DNA of 64,000 bases, taken from NCBI GenBank assembly GCA_963807385.1, contig CAWEBQ010000003.1, positions 744,001-808,000 of the forward strand, read 5' to 3'. The DNA comes from JBDTSW01 sp963807385. GTDB taxonomy: Bacteria > Actinomycetota > Thermoleophilia > Solirubrobacterales > 70-9. Position numbers and translations under genes: made by a program. The notes under the pieces are model-generated. The model did not search any database and was not told where the DNA came from. It saw only the letters and a program-made list of their open reading frames with translations. Within the stretch, counting starts at the first letter, position 1, and every line of letters begins with the position of its first letter. This document shows positions 1-8,499 of this stretch, one piece after another.

Positions 1-1536
1 GAACCGCGTGAGCCGGCGGAGGGCCGGGGCCGGATCGGTCACGAGCGCCTCGTAGCGAACCTCCGTGTAGGCGTGCGGGGGTAGGCGGGAGGCCTGCCGG
101 CGGGCGCCCACGGTGCGCTGGCGCCACAGGCGTGCCGCGCCCTCGACATCGTCCGGCCCCCAGCTCACGCCGGCCAGCGAGACGGCGACGTCCCGGCCAT
201 CCCGGATGACCTGGACGAAGCGCGCCTCCGGCACCACCGCGCTGATCATCCGCATCCGGCGCGAGTAGCCGGGGGTCTTATCACCCCACCGCGGCTTCCC
301 GACGCGGCGGGCGTGAACGACGTGCACGCAGCGAACGGCGTCGGCCAGACGCAGGGGCCGGATCGCGCTGAGGTGCGCGGCCAGCTCGCCGGGATCCAGT
401 CCGAGGGCCGGCCATCGGCGATGGGAGACGATCAACTCGTGCGTCATTCGCCGAAGCTCGTCCTGGCTAGCCCCCTCGGAGTCGAGCTTTCGCCAGCGGC
501 GCACCAGCATCGGGATGAAGTGGGTCTCGGCCGGGATCGCTAGCCGCGGATGAGCGTCCAGCATCAACCGCAGGAGCGTGGTGCCGGAGCGCGGGGTGCC
601 GATGACGAACGGGACCGGCGGTGGCCGGGGATCCGCCCGCAGGCGGGCCGCCGATGCGCGGAGCCGACCCGGCGTCGCCTGCGCCCGGGCCAGCGCCGTG
701 CGCGGGTCCACCCGGGGCGCGGGGGGGGCGGTCCAGGGGCCGAGCCGCCCCAGCCGGTCTCGAAAGCGGGTGTCCTCGACGACCAGGTCGTCGGGGGTGT
801 CAACCACCTCCCGCGCGTAATAGTCCTCGAGCTCACCGCGGCGCCAGAGCCTGTACTCGCGCCGCCGGTTGCGGTTGAACCGCTCCTTCGGGGTGTTGGC
901 GTGCTCGATCGTGCGCCCACGGATGATCACGCCGTGCTCGAACTGGTCGTAGGTTCGCATCTGGAAATGGAGCACCTCGACGGAGCCCAGCCGGACCGTC
1001 CTGCCGGCCGCCGGCTGCGCCGGCCGGTGCACCCCCTCGATCCTCAGCCCCGGACGGGCCCGGTGGATCCACTTCGGCAGCAGGGGCAGGTGAAGCTTGT
1101 TGACGGCCGCCCGCTGACGAAGCGTCATCCGCTCCCACCACGGCCGGCCGTCCTCCGGAGTCGGCACGAAGTTCAAGCGCCGGCACACCACGCCCCCGAT
1201 GCCGGGGTCGAGGGCGGCGACCGCCTCCTTCAAGGTGCCGCTCTCCGGGAACCAGAACTCGTCCGCGTCGTTGGGGAGCACCCAGTCCGCCCCCTCCTCG
1301 TCGATCGCGATTCGCGCCATCCGGGTCAGCCACCGCGCCTGGCGGTAGACGCCCGGTTCGTCGATCACCCGGACGAGCCCACGCGTCTCGTAGTCGCGCA
1401 GGATCTCCCGCGTGCCGTCCCGCGACCCGTTGTCCATGACGACGGCGAAGTCCACTCCCTGGGAGAAGTGGTAGTCGAGGTTCTCCCGCACGACGTCGGC
1501 CTCATCGCGTACGAGCAGGGTCATCACCAGGCGCAT
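1..1536 (-). CDS. Glycosyltransferase (GT2-like)-sulfotransferase fusion, 3' end cut by window edge
   Basis: One uninterrupted reading frame of 512 visible codons starts at the ATG at 1536 and runs off the left edge. Residues 1-250 resemble a GT2-type glycosyltransferase: the start has LLVRDEADV, then DNGSRDGT, then NDADEFWFP as the likely metal/nucleotide site. It is closely related to the stand-alone enzyme at 22231-23325. From about residue 305 a PAPS sulfotransferase domain follows, with RSGTT at 316-320 (5'-phosphosulfate loop), PAETHFIP, WGDKTP with its Lys near 420, and VIRDGRDVAVS. I checked codon by codon that the frame stays open between the two domains. The C-terminus is missing only because of the window edge. 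The fusion suggests sugar transfer and sulfation of one product by a single polypeptide. The substrate is unknown. Confidence 0.85.
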   Translation of the reverse strand, partial: MRLVMTLLVRDEADVVRENLDYHFSQGVDFAVVMDNGSRDGTREILRDYETRGLVRVIDEPGVYRQARWLTRMARIAIDEEGADWVLPNDADEFWFPESGTLKEAVAALDPGIGGVVCRRLNFVPTPEDGRPWWERMTLRQRAAVNKLHLPLLPKWIHRARPGLRIEGVHRPAQPAAGRTVRLGSVEVLHFQMRTYDQFEHGVIIRGRTIEHANTPKERFNRNRRREYRLWRRGELEDYYAREVVDTPDDLVVEDTRFRDRLGRLGPWTAPPAPRVDPRTALARAQATPGRLRASAARLRADPRPPPVPFVIGTPRSGTTLLRLMLDAHPRLAIPAETHFIPMLVRRWRKLDSEGASQDELRRMTHELIVSHRRWPALGLDPGELAAHLSAIRPLRLADAVRCVHVVHARRVGKPRWGDKTPGYSRRMRMISAVVPEARFVQVIRDGRDVAVSLAGVSWGPDDVEGAARLWRQRTVGARRQASRLPPHAYTEVRYEALVTDPAPALRRLTRF

Positions 1537-1567
1537 CGGGCTCTCACCCTGCCATGCCCGGAGGGGT

Positions 1568-3367
1568 CTAGGGGTGCTCGATGCGGATCAGCTGATTGTC
1601 CGCCACGTCGTGGAGGGTCCGGATGGCGCCGTCGGTCCAGCGCACGGTCACACGGTCGACCGTCGTCGAGTCCCCAAGGCCGAAGTAGGTGCGCCAGTCG
1701 CCGGCCGAGTACCTCGAGCTGTCGCTCTGCCCGACCCAGGCCGTCTGCTCAGCACCGCCCGCCGCGATCCGCACCCGGGCGCCCGGGGCCTCGCGGGCAC
1801 CGCTCCGGCCCCCGACGTCCACCTGCAGCCAGTGGTCGAGGGCGAGGTTGTTGCGGAACAGCGAGCTGAACCGCCCGGAGTCACCGCGGGCCGTTAGGGC
1901 CCCGTCGCGGTCGCCGTCTCCGTCCACGTCCATCCACACCGCCCGGGCCGTCCTCAGGCTCCCGGTGGCGAGCATCCCGGTCGCGGTGAAGCCACCCTGC
2001 GGCCGCTGCTCGTAGATCCCCCCCGGGGGGGCGTAGAGGTCGAGCAGGCCGTCGTTTTGGTGGTCGATCCAGACGACTGGACCCTCCGCCTGCGCCGGCA
2101 GGCCCATCCCCGGGGGAGTGCGCGCCGCCAGGGCGCCGCGGCGGTTGGGAAGCAGGGTGAGCCCATCGCGCGCCGAGACGAGCACGTCGGCGTCGCCGTC
2201 GTTATCGAAGTCCGCCGACGCGACGCCCGCCACCTCCCCCCGGGGCAGGTGGGTCATGCGCTGTCTGCGCGCCCACCCGCCGTCCGCCCGACGCTCGAAG
2301 ACGCGCAGGCCACCGCGGTCGAAGGTGATCAGCTCCGGCTTGAGGTCGCCGCGGAGGTCAACCCACTCGATCGCGGGGCCGCGCGCGCCCGCGCGCTTGA
2401 GCGGGCCTGACGCGTTCTCGAACCCCCGCCCGCGCCGAACGAACAGCCGAGTGGGCCCGTCGGTGCAAGACATCGACAGGTCGGTACGGGCGTCCCCGTC
2501 GGCGTCGATTGGCAGCGCAGCCCGAGCGCGGCAGCGGCCCTTGCGCAGCCCGCGCGCGGCCGCGAAGTCGTCGAAGACGCCGCGCGCCTGGAGCATCAGC
2601 TGGTCCTGAACCAGGTTGCCGTGGCCCTTGATGCGGCCGGCGAGCCCCCCGCGCGCGATCAGCGTGTCGCTGTCGCCGTCGGAATCCGCGTCCGCCCAGC
2701 CCATGCCGTGCCTGTCGCGGACCTGGATCGAGAACCTCGCCTTCGCCGCCTTTACCGCCTGCGAGCCGATGAAGGTCGGGTGGGCCGAGGTCTCGAGCAC
2801 CTTGACCGGAAGCGCAAGCGGGACCATCCGGACGTCAACGCGGCCGCCGGGCGGGATCGAGTAGTCCACGCGGGTGTTCGGGAGGTCGCCGCCGCCCTGG
2901 ACGTCCACCCCCGCCCGCGCGCCGGACTTGGCGATCGCCTTGACGATCCCGCGCGACTTGATCGAGCCCGAGGTGCTCACGCCGTGCGAGGCCAATCGCA
3001 GCCCGTTCGGCCGGTAGAAGACGTAAAGCCCCGGATCGCCGTGGGTCGGGGCGTTGTTGATCGCCTCGAGGCCGGGGAACGCCGGCTTGTGGTCGAGCCT
3101 CAGGTCCGAGAGCTGATTCGTAAAGCCGCCCCCGCCGTCGCCGATCAGCACCACCTGGCGGTTGTTGTGCGCGGTGGTGAAGAGATCCGGGCGGGCGTCG
3201 GCACCGACGTAGGCGACGCCCAGGTCGTAGACGCGTTGCGGGATCGGCAGATCGGTGGTCGTGAACGGGGCGAGGCGGGCCTCGGGCGAGGAGGCCCCGA
3301 ACGCGAGCACGGCGACCAACACGGCGATCGCCGCGGTCTCCCTGCGATACCGCTTGCGTGCCCCCAT
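1568..3367 (-). CDS. Secreted FG-GAP/VCBS repeat protein with ASPIC/UnbV-like C-terminus
   Basis: 599 residues. An N-terminal hydrophobic stretch (about 11-26) preceded by basic residues looks like a signal peptide. The body has repeated acidic, calcium-binding-like FG-GAP loops (DADSDGDSD, DFDNDGDADV, DVDGDGDRDG), which usually fold as a beta-propeller. The last 90 residues match the ASPIC/UnbV (CRTAC1) pattern: NHWLQVD-like DHWLQVDVGG, a GARVRI strand, QTAWVGQSDSSRYS and YFGLGDS followed by VTVRWTDG. Two full-length relatives lie at 50630-52438 and 53999-55813. All three share a central block around RDRHGMGWAD and a Cys-containing KGRCRA segment. It is downstream of nothing in tandem and ends 31 bases before the start of the fusion gene at 1536 on the same strand. 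Function is unknown; an extracellular binding or scaffold role is inference. Confidence 0.8.
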   Translation of the reverse strand: MGARKRYRRETAAIAVLVAVLAFGASSPEARLAPFTTTDLPIPQRVYDLGVAYVGADARPDLFTTAHNNRQVVLIGDGGGGFTNQLSDLRLDHKPAFPGLEAINNAPTHGDPGLYVFYRPNGLRLASHGVSTSGSIKSRGIVKAIAKSGARAGVDVQGGGDLPNTRVDYSIPPGGRVDVRMVPLALPVKVLETSAHPTFIGSQAVKAAKARFSIQVRDRHGMGWADADSDGDSDTLIARGGLAGRIKGHGNLVQDQLMLQARGVFDDFAAARGLRKGRCRARAALPIDADGDARTDLSMSCTDGPTRLFVRRGRGFENASGPLKRAGARGPAIEWVDLRGDLKPELITFDRGGLRVFERRADGGWARRQRMTHLPRGEVAGVASADFDNDGDADVLVSARDGLTLLPNRRGALAARTPPGMGLPAQAEGPVVWIDHQNDGLLDLYAPPGGIYEQRPQGGFTATGMLATGSLRTARAVWMDVDGDGDRDGALTARGDSGRFSSLFRNNLALDHWLQVDVGGRSGAREAPGARVRIAAGGAEQTAWVGQSDSSRYSAGDWRTYFGLGDSTTVDRVTVRWTDGAIRTLHDVADNQLIRIEHP

Positions 3368-3420
3368 GACTGGGGAAAGCGTAGAGCAGTCGCCAGGGCG
3401 ATAATCGATGTGCTTCCGAG

Positions 3421-3813
3421 ATGGGCCCGATCACCAAAAGCGCGCTGGCCGGCTACGAGGACTTCAACGATCAGGACTTCGACTCCCTCCTCTCGCGGAT
3501 GACGGAGGACTTCTCGTGGCACGAGGCTCCGGAGATTCCCGGGCCGAAGTCGGCGCGCACACGCGCCGAGTTCGCGAGATACCTCCGGGGCTTCGACCAG
3601 CTGTGGGACGAGTTCCGCTTCGAGGTCCTCGAGACCGCTGAGGCGGACGACATGCTCTACAGCAGAGTGGTGCTGCACGGCCGAGGCAGGGCAAGCGCAG
3701 ACGCCCTCGAACTCGAGATCCACCACGTCTGGCGCCTGCGCGATGGCCTCTTCGCGAGCATGCACGCTTACCTGGATCGCGACGAGGCGCGCGCGGCCGC
3801 GCGCGTCGACTAG
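3421..3813 (+). CDS. SnoaL-like / NTF2-fold small protein
   Basis: 130 residues. The pattern of an N-terminal helix (YEDFNDQDFDSLLSRM), then FSWHEAP, a helix with FARYLRGFDQLWDEF and alternating strands ending HHVWRLRDGLFASMHAY is that of the SnoaL-like polyketide cyclase / NTF2-fold superfamily. These proteins are cone-shaped and bind or isomerise small hydrophobic molecules, but many have no known role. The start ATG at 3421 lies in the divergent gap with the FG-GAP gene. Its stop overlaps the stop of the convergent cyclase-ATPase gene by four bases (3810-3813). No substrate can be proposed. Confidence 0.75.
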   Translation: MGPITKSALAGYEDFNDQDFDSLLSRMTEDFSWHEAPEIPGPKSARTRAEFARYLRGFDQLWDEFRFEVLETAEADDMLYSRVVLHGRGRASADALELEIHHVWRLRDGLFASMHAYLDRDEARAAARVD

Positions 3814-6800
3814 AGGCGCCGCTCGGTGTCGCGGATCACCCGCAGCGCCGCGTGCTGGCGCTCCGCCGAGACGACGTCTCCCTTGGCCTCGTAGAGCTGA
3901 ATCGCCCTGGTGATCGGGGACACCGCCTCGGTAGGGGCGCGCGCTGCGCGCATGACGGCCCCGAGCGAGGCCAGCGCATCGGCGAGCAGAAGCGTTGTGT
4001 CGCTGGGCTCGGCCGCCGCGATCGCCTCGCGCGCCAGCCGCTCCGCCTCGGCCAGATCGCCGCTGGCCAGCAGGCTCTCGACCCGCGCGAGTCGCCACTT
4101 GACCTGGGCGTCGAGATCGTCGTGCGCGGCCATCCGCTCGGCCCGGCGGGTGAGCTCCAGCGCCTCCTCAATTCGGCCCTGGCGTACGATCGCTACGGCG
4201 AGCATCGGCGCCACCGTGGCGGCGATGTGCTTGGCGCCGATCGAGTCGAAGTAGGCCAGCGCATCCCGAAGCTCGACCTCCGCCGCAACCGGATTGGAGC
4301 GGAGCGGCTCCACCGCCGCGGTCGAGATCGGCAGGTAGGCGTTGTGAGCGGGCTGGCCGAGCTCGTCGAAGATCCGGCGCGCGGAGTTGAACGCGTCCGC
4401 CGCCTCCTCCGCCCGGCCCGAGCGCGCAAGCATCTCGCCCATGCGCGTAAGCGTGGAACCCTCCAGCGAGCGGTTCCCGCGGGCACGCGCCCAGTCGAGG
4501 TCGTCCCGCGCCCGGGCGACGACGCGCTCGCATGGGGATGGGCCGAAGACGGCCACCTGCAGCAGCCAATAGCGAATCCAGGCCTCGACGCCCTGGTCTC
4601 CGGCGTCGCGGGCGAACTCCAGCGCGTGCTCGAAGGCCTCCTGCGCGGCCGCCTGTTCGCCGCGATCGGAGTGGGCCTTGCCCAGCAGGTGCCATGCCTT
4701 GGCCGCGCCGAGATCGTCGCCGAGGCCCTGGAAGACGCCCGTCAGCTCCGCGGCGCCGGAGCGCCCGTTCTCCGCCCACCAGGTCGGCTCCGTGAGTCGG
4801 CGCAGGCTGAGTTCGAGGATCCGCACCTCCGCGTCGGTCCGGGGATCGACTCCTCGCGCCGCTCGCCTTCGCAGCTCCGCCAGGGCGTCGGCGGCCGCGG
4901 ACGTCTCGCCCCCTCGGACGAGCGCCGTCCCGAGGGACAGCAGCGGCTCCAGGCGCGACGAATCCTCCTCCGAGGCGAGGGCGACGACCCTTGCGTAGAA
5001 CTGCGCGGCGGTGACGTCGTCCTGGCGGGCGCTCGCGCGGTTTCCGGCCGCCATCAGATGCTCGGCTGCCTTGGCCGTCACCCTCTGGGCGTCGGCGGCT
5101 CCGGCCAGGAGCTCGCGGTGATACCCGGCGGCGGCCTCGAAGTGGTAGCCGACGATCTCCTCGGCCTCACCACGCCGATCGTTGGTCCACTCAAGCATCC
5201 AGTCGCCGACCTGCTCGTGCAGCTGAGCACGTCGGGCCTTCGGGATCGCCTCGTAGACGGCGTCCCGAAGCAGCAGGTGCCGAAACCGGAGCATGTCCGG
5301 CGCCGTGCCCCTGCGGCGGACCGTCTCGACCACGAGCTTGCGAGCGAGCCCTGCCAGGGGCTCGGTCATGTCCTCGTCGGTCATCCGCTGGACGGCGCTC
5401 GCCCAGAACTCCATGCCGACCACCGCCGCCAGCTCGGCGCAGGCGCGCTCGCGATCGTCAAGATGGTCCACGCGCGAGGCGAGGATCGTCTCGATCGAGG
5501 GGGGTACGTCAAACTCCGCCAGGTCGTCGGCCGCGGTCCACCCGGACTCCGATCTGGTCAGGCGACCGTCGTCGATCAGCATGCGGAGCACCTGCTCGAC
5601 GAACAGCGGGTTGCCCGCTGCGAGCTCGACGATCCGGGCGCGGGTCGTGTCCGGTAGGGCCGCGCCCGCGAGCTCCTCCACCAGCGCCTCGATATCGGCA
5701 TCGGGCAGTGGGCCCAGGGGGATCGTCGTCGGGCCGGGCTCCGCCCATCCCGATCGGCGCGCGAGTAGCTCGAAGCGCGCAGTGCACGCGATCAGCACGG
5801 CGGCGTCCAGCTGGCCCGGGAGGCGCTCGATCAGGTCCAGGAGCGGATCCTCGGCCCACTGGAGATCCTCCAAAACCACCACGACGGGGCCGTGCGCCGC
5901 CCGCGAGCTGAGCAGCGTCCGCAGGGCCCACAGGATCTGCTCGGGGGCCTTGGAGGCCGGCTCGACGCCGATCAGCTGGGCGAGCTCGGACGCGGCGACG
6001 TCGGCCCGCTCGGAGCCGTCGAGCGCCGCGGCGATCTTCGCTCGCGCCGAGCGGGAGTCGTCGTCCTCGGTGATTCCCGCCGCCTGTCTCACGATCTCGG
6101 CCACCGCCCACCAGGTGATGCCCTCCCCGTAGGAGAGGCAGCGCCCCGCCAGCACCAGGGCTCTGCCGTGGTAGCGATCGACCACCTCCGCGAGCAGACG
6201 GGTCTTGCCGACGCCGGCGTCGCCCAGAAGGATCAGGAACTCCGGCGATCCGCGCGCCACGCACCGCTCGAACGCAACGGTCAGCAGCGAGAGCTCCCGG
6301 CTCCGGCCCACCAGCGGCTGATCCGCCAGCGGCACCGCCGCTTCCCGCGCCGCCGGGCCAAGCACTTGGTACGCCCTGATCGGCTCGGTGCGGCCCCGGA
6401 GGTCGAGGTCGCCCGCGAACTCCGCGTCCATCTCGCGGCGAACGAGGACATACGTCTCCTCGCCGATCACGAGGCCTCCCGGCGGCGCCCAGGATTGAAG
6501 GCGGGCCGCTACGTTCATCGTGTCCCCCAGGCTGACCCTCCGTCCCGCGACCTGACGGCCGACGACGACGGTGCCGGTGTTCACGCCCACGCGCATCTCA
6601 AGCCGCGTGCCCAGGCGGGGCTCGACCTCGGCGTTCAGGGCCTGGAGCTCCTCGAACATCGCGATCCCGGAACGTACCGCGCGCAGCGCCTCGTCGGGCT
6701 GGGCCACCTCGGTGCCGAACACCCCCATCACGCCGTCGCCCGCGAGGTGCTCGATCAAGCCACCATGACGCTCGACCACGCCCGCCATGCGCTCGAGGAA

Positions 6801-6929
6801 CGCCAGCATCAGCTCGCGGAAGGTCTCAGGATCGAACCGCTCGGCCAGCGGGGTCGAGCCGACGACGTCGGCGAACACGGCCGTTACCTGCTTGCGAAAG
6901 CCCTCCGGGCCCCCACGGTTCCCGTCCAC
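3810..6929 (-). CDS. Class III nucleotide cyclase - AAA ATPase - TPR regulator
   Basis: 1039 residues in three parts. Residues 13-180 form a class III adenylate/guanylate cyclase domain with both metal Asp residues (FADVVGST, D21; HLAGDGVMGVFG, D65) and the transition-state Asn-Arg pair in NVAARLQS (139-145), so catalysis is plausible. Residues 208-600 form a predicted NTPase with Walker A GDAGVGKT (236-243) and Walker B VVVLEDLQW (350-358). From about 620 onward the sequence is Ala-rich helical repeats typical of TPR arrays. No C-terminal HTH is visible, unlike LuxR-type relatives. Such proteins sense an input through the TPR/ATPase part and make cyclic nucleotide. It is divergent from the glycosyltransferase at 6995. 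Confidence 0.88.
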   Translation of the reverse strand: MDGNRGGPEGFRKQVTAVFADVVGSTPLAERFDPETFRELMLAFLERMAGVVERHGGLIEHLAGDGVMGVFGTEVAQPDEALRAVRSGIAMFEELQALNAEVEPRLGTRLEMRVGVNTGTVVVGRQVAGRRVSLGDTMNVAARLQSWAPPGGLVIGEETYVLVRREMDAEFAGDLDLRGRTEPIRAYQVLGPAAREAAVPLADQPLVGRSRELSLLTVAFERCVARGSPEFLILLGDAGVGKTRLLAEVVDRYHGRALVLAGRCLSYGEGITWWAVAEIVRQAAGITEDDDSRSARAKIAAALDGSERADVAASELAQLIGVEPASKAPEQILWALRTLLSSRAAHGPVVVVLEDLQWAEDPLLDLIERLPGQLDAAVLIACTARFELLARRSGWAEPGPTTIPLGPLPDADIEALVEELAGAALPDTTRARIVELAAGNPLFVEQVLRMLIDDGRLTRSESGWTAADDLAEFDVPPSIETILASRVDHLDDRERACAELAAVVGMEFWASAVQRMTDEDMTEPLAGLARKLVVETVRRRGTAPDMLRFRHLLLRDAVYEAIPKARRAQLHEQVGDWMLEWTNDRRGEAEEIVGYHFEAAAGYHRELLAGAADAQRVTAKAAEHLMAAGNRASARQDDVTAAQFYARVVALASEEDSSRLEPLLSLGTALVRGGETSAAADALAELRRRAARGVDPRTDAEVRILELSLRRLTEPTWWAENGRSGAAELTGVFQGLGDDLGAAKAWHLLGKAHSDRGEQAAAQEAFEHALEFARDAGDQGVEAWIRYWLLQVAVFGPSPCERVVARARDDLDWARARGNRSLEGSTLTRMGEMLARSGRAEEAADAFNSARRIFDELGQPAHNAYLPISTAAVEPLRSNPVAAEVELRDALAYFDSIGAKHIAATVAPMLAVAIVRQGRIEEALELTRRAERMAAHDDLDAQVKWRLARVESLLASGDLAEAERLAREAIAAAEPSDTTLLLADALASLGAVMRAARAPTEAVSPITRAIQLYEAKGDVVSAERQHAALRVIRDTERRL

Positions 6930-6994
6930 CCCGCAATCATCGCCGCTGCGGGCCCCGGCCGCAAGCGTCGCTCCTCCGTACGCTTCCCAGCCTC

Positions 6995-8080
6995 ATGCGG
7001 ATCGGAATCTGTGCCTACTGGTTCAACCGTGGTCAGGGCGTCGTCGCACGCCAGATCCGAACCGTGCTCGACGGGCTCGGGCACGAGACCTTCGTCCTTG
7101 CCCGGCCGACGCGCGAGTCCAACATCCGCTCGGCTTTCGTCGATCGCAGCGACGTCTGGGATCAGCCCGGCATCACGGAGGCCTCCGCGTACGAGATCCC
7201 GGTGCAGGAGTACCTCGACTGGGGAGCGGAGCGACAGCTCGACATCGCGTTCTTCGACCAGAACTACGGATTCGAAGGGATCGCCGCTCTGCGAGGGACC
7301 GGTGTCAGGACGGTCGGGCGCTTCGTCTGGGAGCAGTTCTCGGAGTCTCACGTCCCCGAGGCGAAGGAGGCCCTGGACGTCCTGTACTCGCTCACGCGCT
7401 GCGAGCAGGAACGCTACGCCGGCTTCGGGATCGAGAGCCCGTACGTGCAATGGGGCGTCCATCCCGATCTGCTCGCCTACGACCACGGCGAGCGGCCCCC
7501 GGGCGAGGTCGTGAACTTTCTCTACCCCGCCGGGTTTCTCTCGCGGCGCAAGCCGCTGCGCCAGATCCTGCGGGCGTTCCGGACGGTCGAAGGCGCTGAC
7601 CTCCGGCTCACGGTGAAGGCGCAGGTCGAACGCCAGCAGCGGCGGCTGACGGAGGCCGCCGAGTCGGATCCGCGGATCTCGTTCAGCTTCGAGGACCTCC
7701 CCACCGACGAGCACCTGCGCCGGTTCGCCGCGGCCGACGTCTGCCTCGCCCCGAGCCGCTGGGAGGGTTTGGGCCTGCACCTATACGAGGCGACGGCGTT
7801 CGGGATGCCCGTCATCACCAACGACGACCCGCCGATGAACGAGGTCATCAAGGACGGTGTCAACGGCCTCCTCGTCAAGAGCAGGCGCAAGGGCGAGGCG
7901 AAGTCGGGAATCCCGTCGGTGGACCCGAGCGTCCGCAGCATGCGAAAGGCGATAGATCGCATCCGAGACCCGGGCCTGCGCACCGAGTTGCGGGCCGGAG
8001 CTCTCGCCGAGCGCGAGCGCCTCGACTGGCGCCACACCGTCGAGGGCTACGCACGTCTGGTCGAGTTGGCCACCGCTTAG
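6995..8080 (+). CDS. GT4-family glycosyltransferase
   Basis: 361 residues with the GT-B layout. The N-terminal Rossmann half begins IGICAYWFNRGQG. The C-terminal half contains the retaining-enzyme motif EGLGLHLYE (E257 and E265, EX7E) followed by AFGMPVITND, which binds the nucleotide-sugar donor. It is a clear relative of the glycosyltransferase at 28894-29991: both have WDQPG(I/V)TE.SAY, FFDQNY/CDQNY and TVGRFVWE in the same order. This pair is not a standard housekeeping enzyme I can name. It lies upstream of the GYD-purD-purE-purB run but 116 bases apart, so co-transcription is uncertain. It likely acts in the cytoplasm on a surface glycan; donor and acceptor are unknown. Confidence 0.85.
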   Translation: MRIGICAYWFNRGQGVVARQIRTVLDGLGHETFVLARPTRESNIRSAFVDRSDVWDQPGITEASAYEIPVQEYLDWGAERQLDIAFFDQNYGFEGIAALRGTGVRTVGRFVWEQFSESHVPEAKEALDVLYSLTRCEQERYAGFGIESPYVQWGVHPDLLAYDHGERPPGEVVNFLYPAGFLSRRKPLRQILRAFRTVEGADLRLTVKAQVERQQRRLTEAAESDPRISFSFEDLPTDEHLRRFAAADVCLAPSRWEGLGLHLYEATAFGMPVITNDDPPMNEVIKDGVNGLLVKSRRKGEAKSGIPSVDPSVRSMRKAIDRIRDPGLRTELRAGALAERERLDWRHTVEGYARLVELATA

Positions 8081-8180
8081 GGCGTCGAGCGCCCCATCGC
8101 CGCCCCAGCGCGCCCTGCCGGATCGGGGGCGGGCTTGCACGAAGGGCGCGGACGTGAAAGAAAGGGGGGGTCCAATCCCC

Positions 8181-8191
8181 AAGGAGGAGAT
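8181..8191 (+). promoter_or_regulatory. Strong Shine-Dalgarno site of the GYD gene
   Basis: AAGGAGGAGAT lies five bases before the ATG at 8197 and is a near-perfect anti-16S match. Few other genes in the window have one this strong, which suggests high translation of the GYD protein. Confidence 0.7.
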
Positions 8192-8196
8192 CCCCA

Positions 8197-8478
8197 ATGC
8201 CCACCTACATCATGCTCACGCGCCTCACTTCCGACGGCATCAAGACCATCAAGGACAACCCGTCGCGCGTTCGTGAGGTGAACAAGGAGGTCGAGCAGAT
8301 GGGCGTAAGCGTGGTCAGCCAGTGGGCCACGCTGGGCGAGTTCGACTTCGTGTCGGTGGTCGAGGCACCGGACGAGATCACGATGGCGAAGCTCTCGATC
8401 GAGATGGGCTCGCGCGGCACCGTGACTAACCAGACGCTTACCGCGATCGACGCTGAAGCGTTCACCAACGCCCTGTAG
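8197..8478 (+). CDS. GYD domain protein
   Basis: 93 residues. The sequence PTYIMLTRLTSDGIKTIKDN, then QWATLGEFDFVSVVEAPDE and a C-terminal TNQTLTAI segment match the small GYD family, a ferredoxin-like alpha/beta fold of unknown biochemical role. The start is fixed by the strong ribosome binding site at 8181-8191. It ends 21 bases before purD and is probably the first gene of a GYD-purD-purE-purB operon. Whether it has any regulatory role in purine synthesis is unknown. Confidence 0.85.
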   Translation: MPTYIMLTRLTSDGIKTIKDNPSRVREVNKEVEQMGVSVVSQWATLGEFDFVSVVEAPDEITMAKLSIEMGSRGTVTNQTLTAIDAEAFTNAL

Positions 8479-8499
8479 CGCAGCCAGCCGAGCCCTCGG

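Noticed and set aside
3852..5657. A 601-codon open frame on the + strand
   Set aside because: Antisense to the TPR part of the cyclase-ATPase gene, with no recognisable domain.
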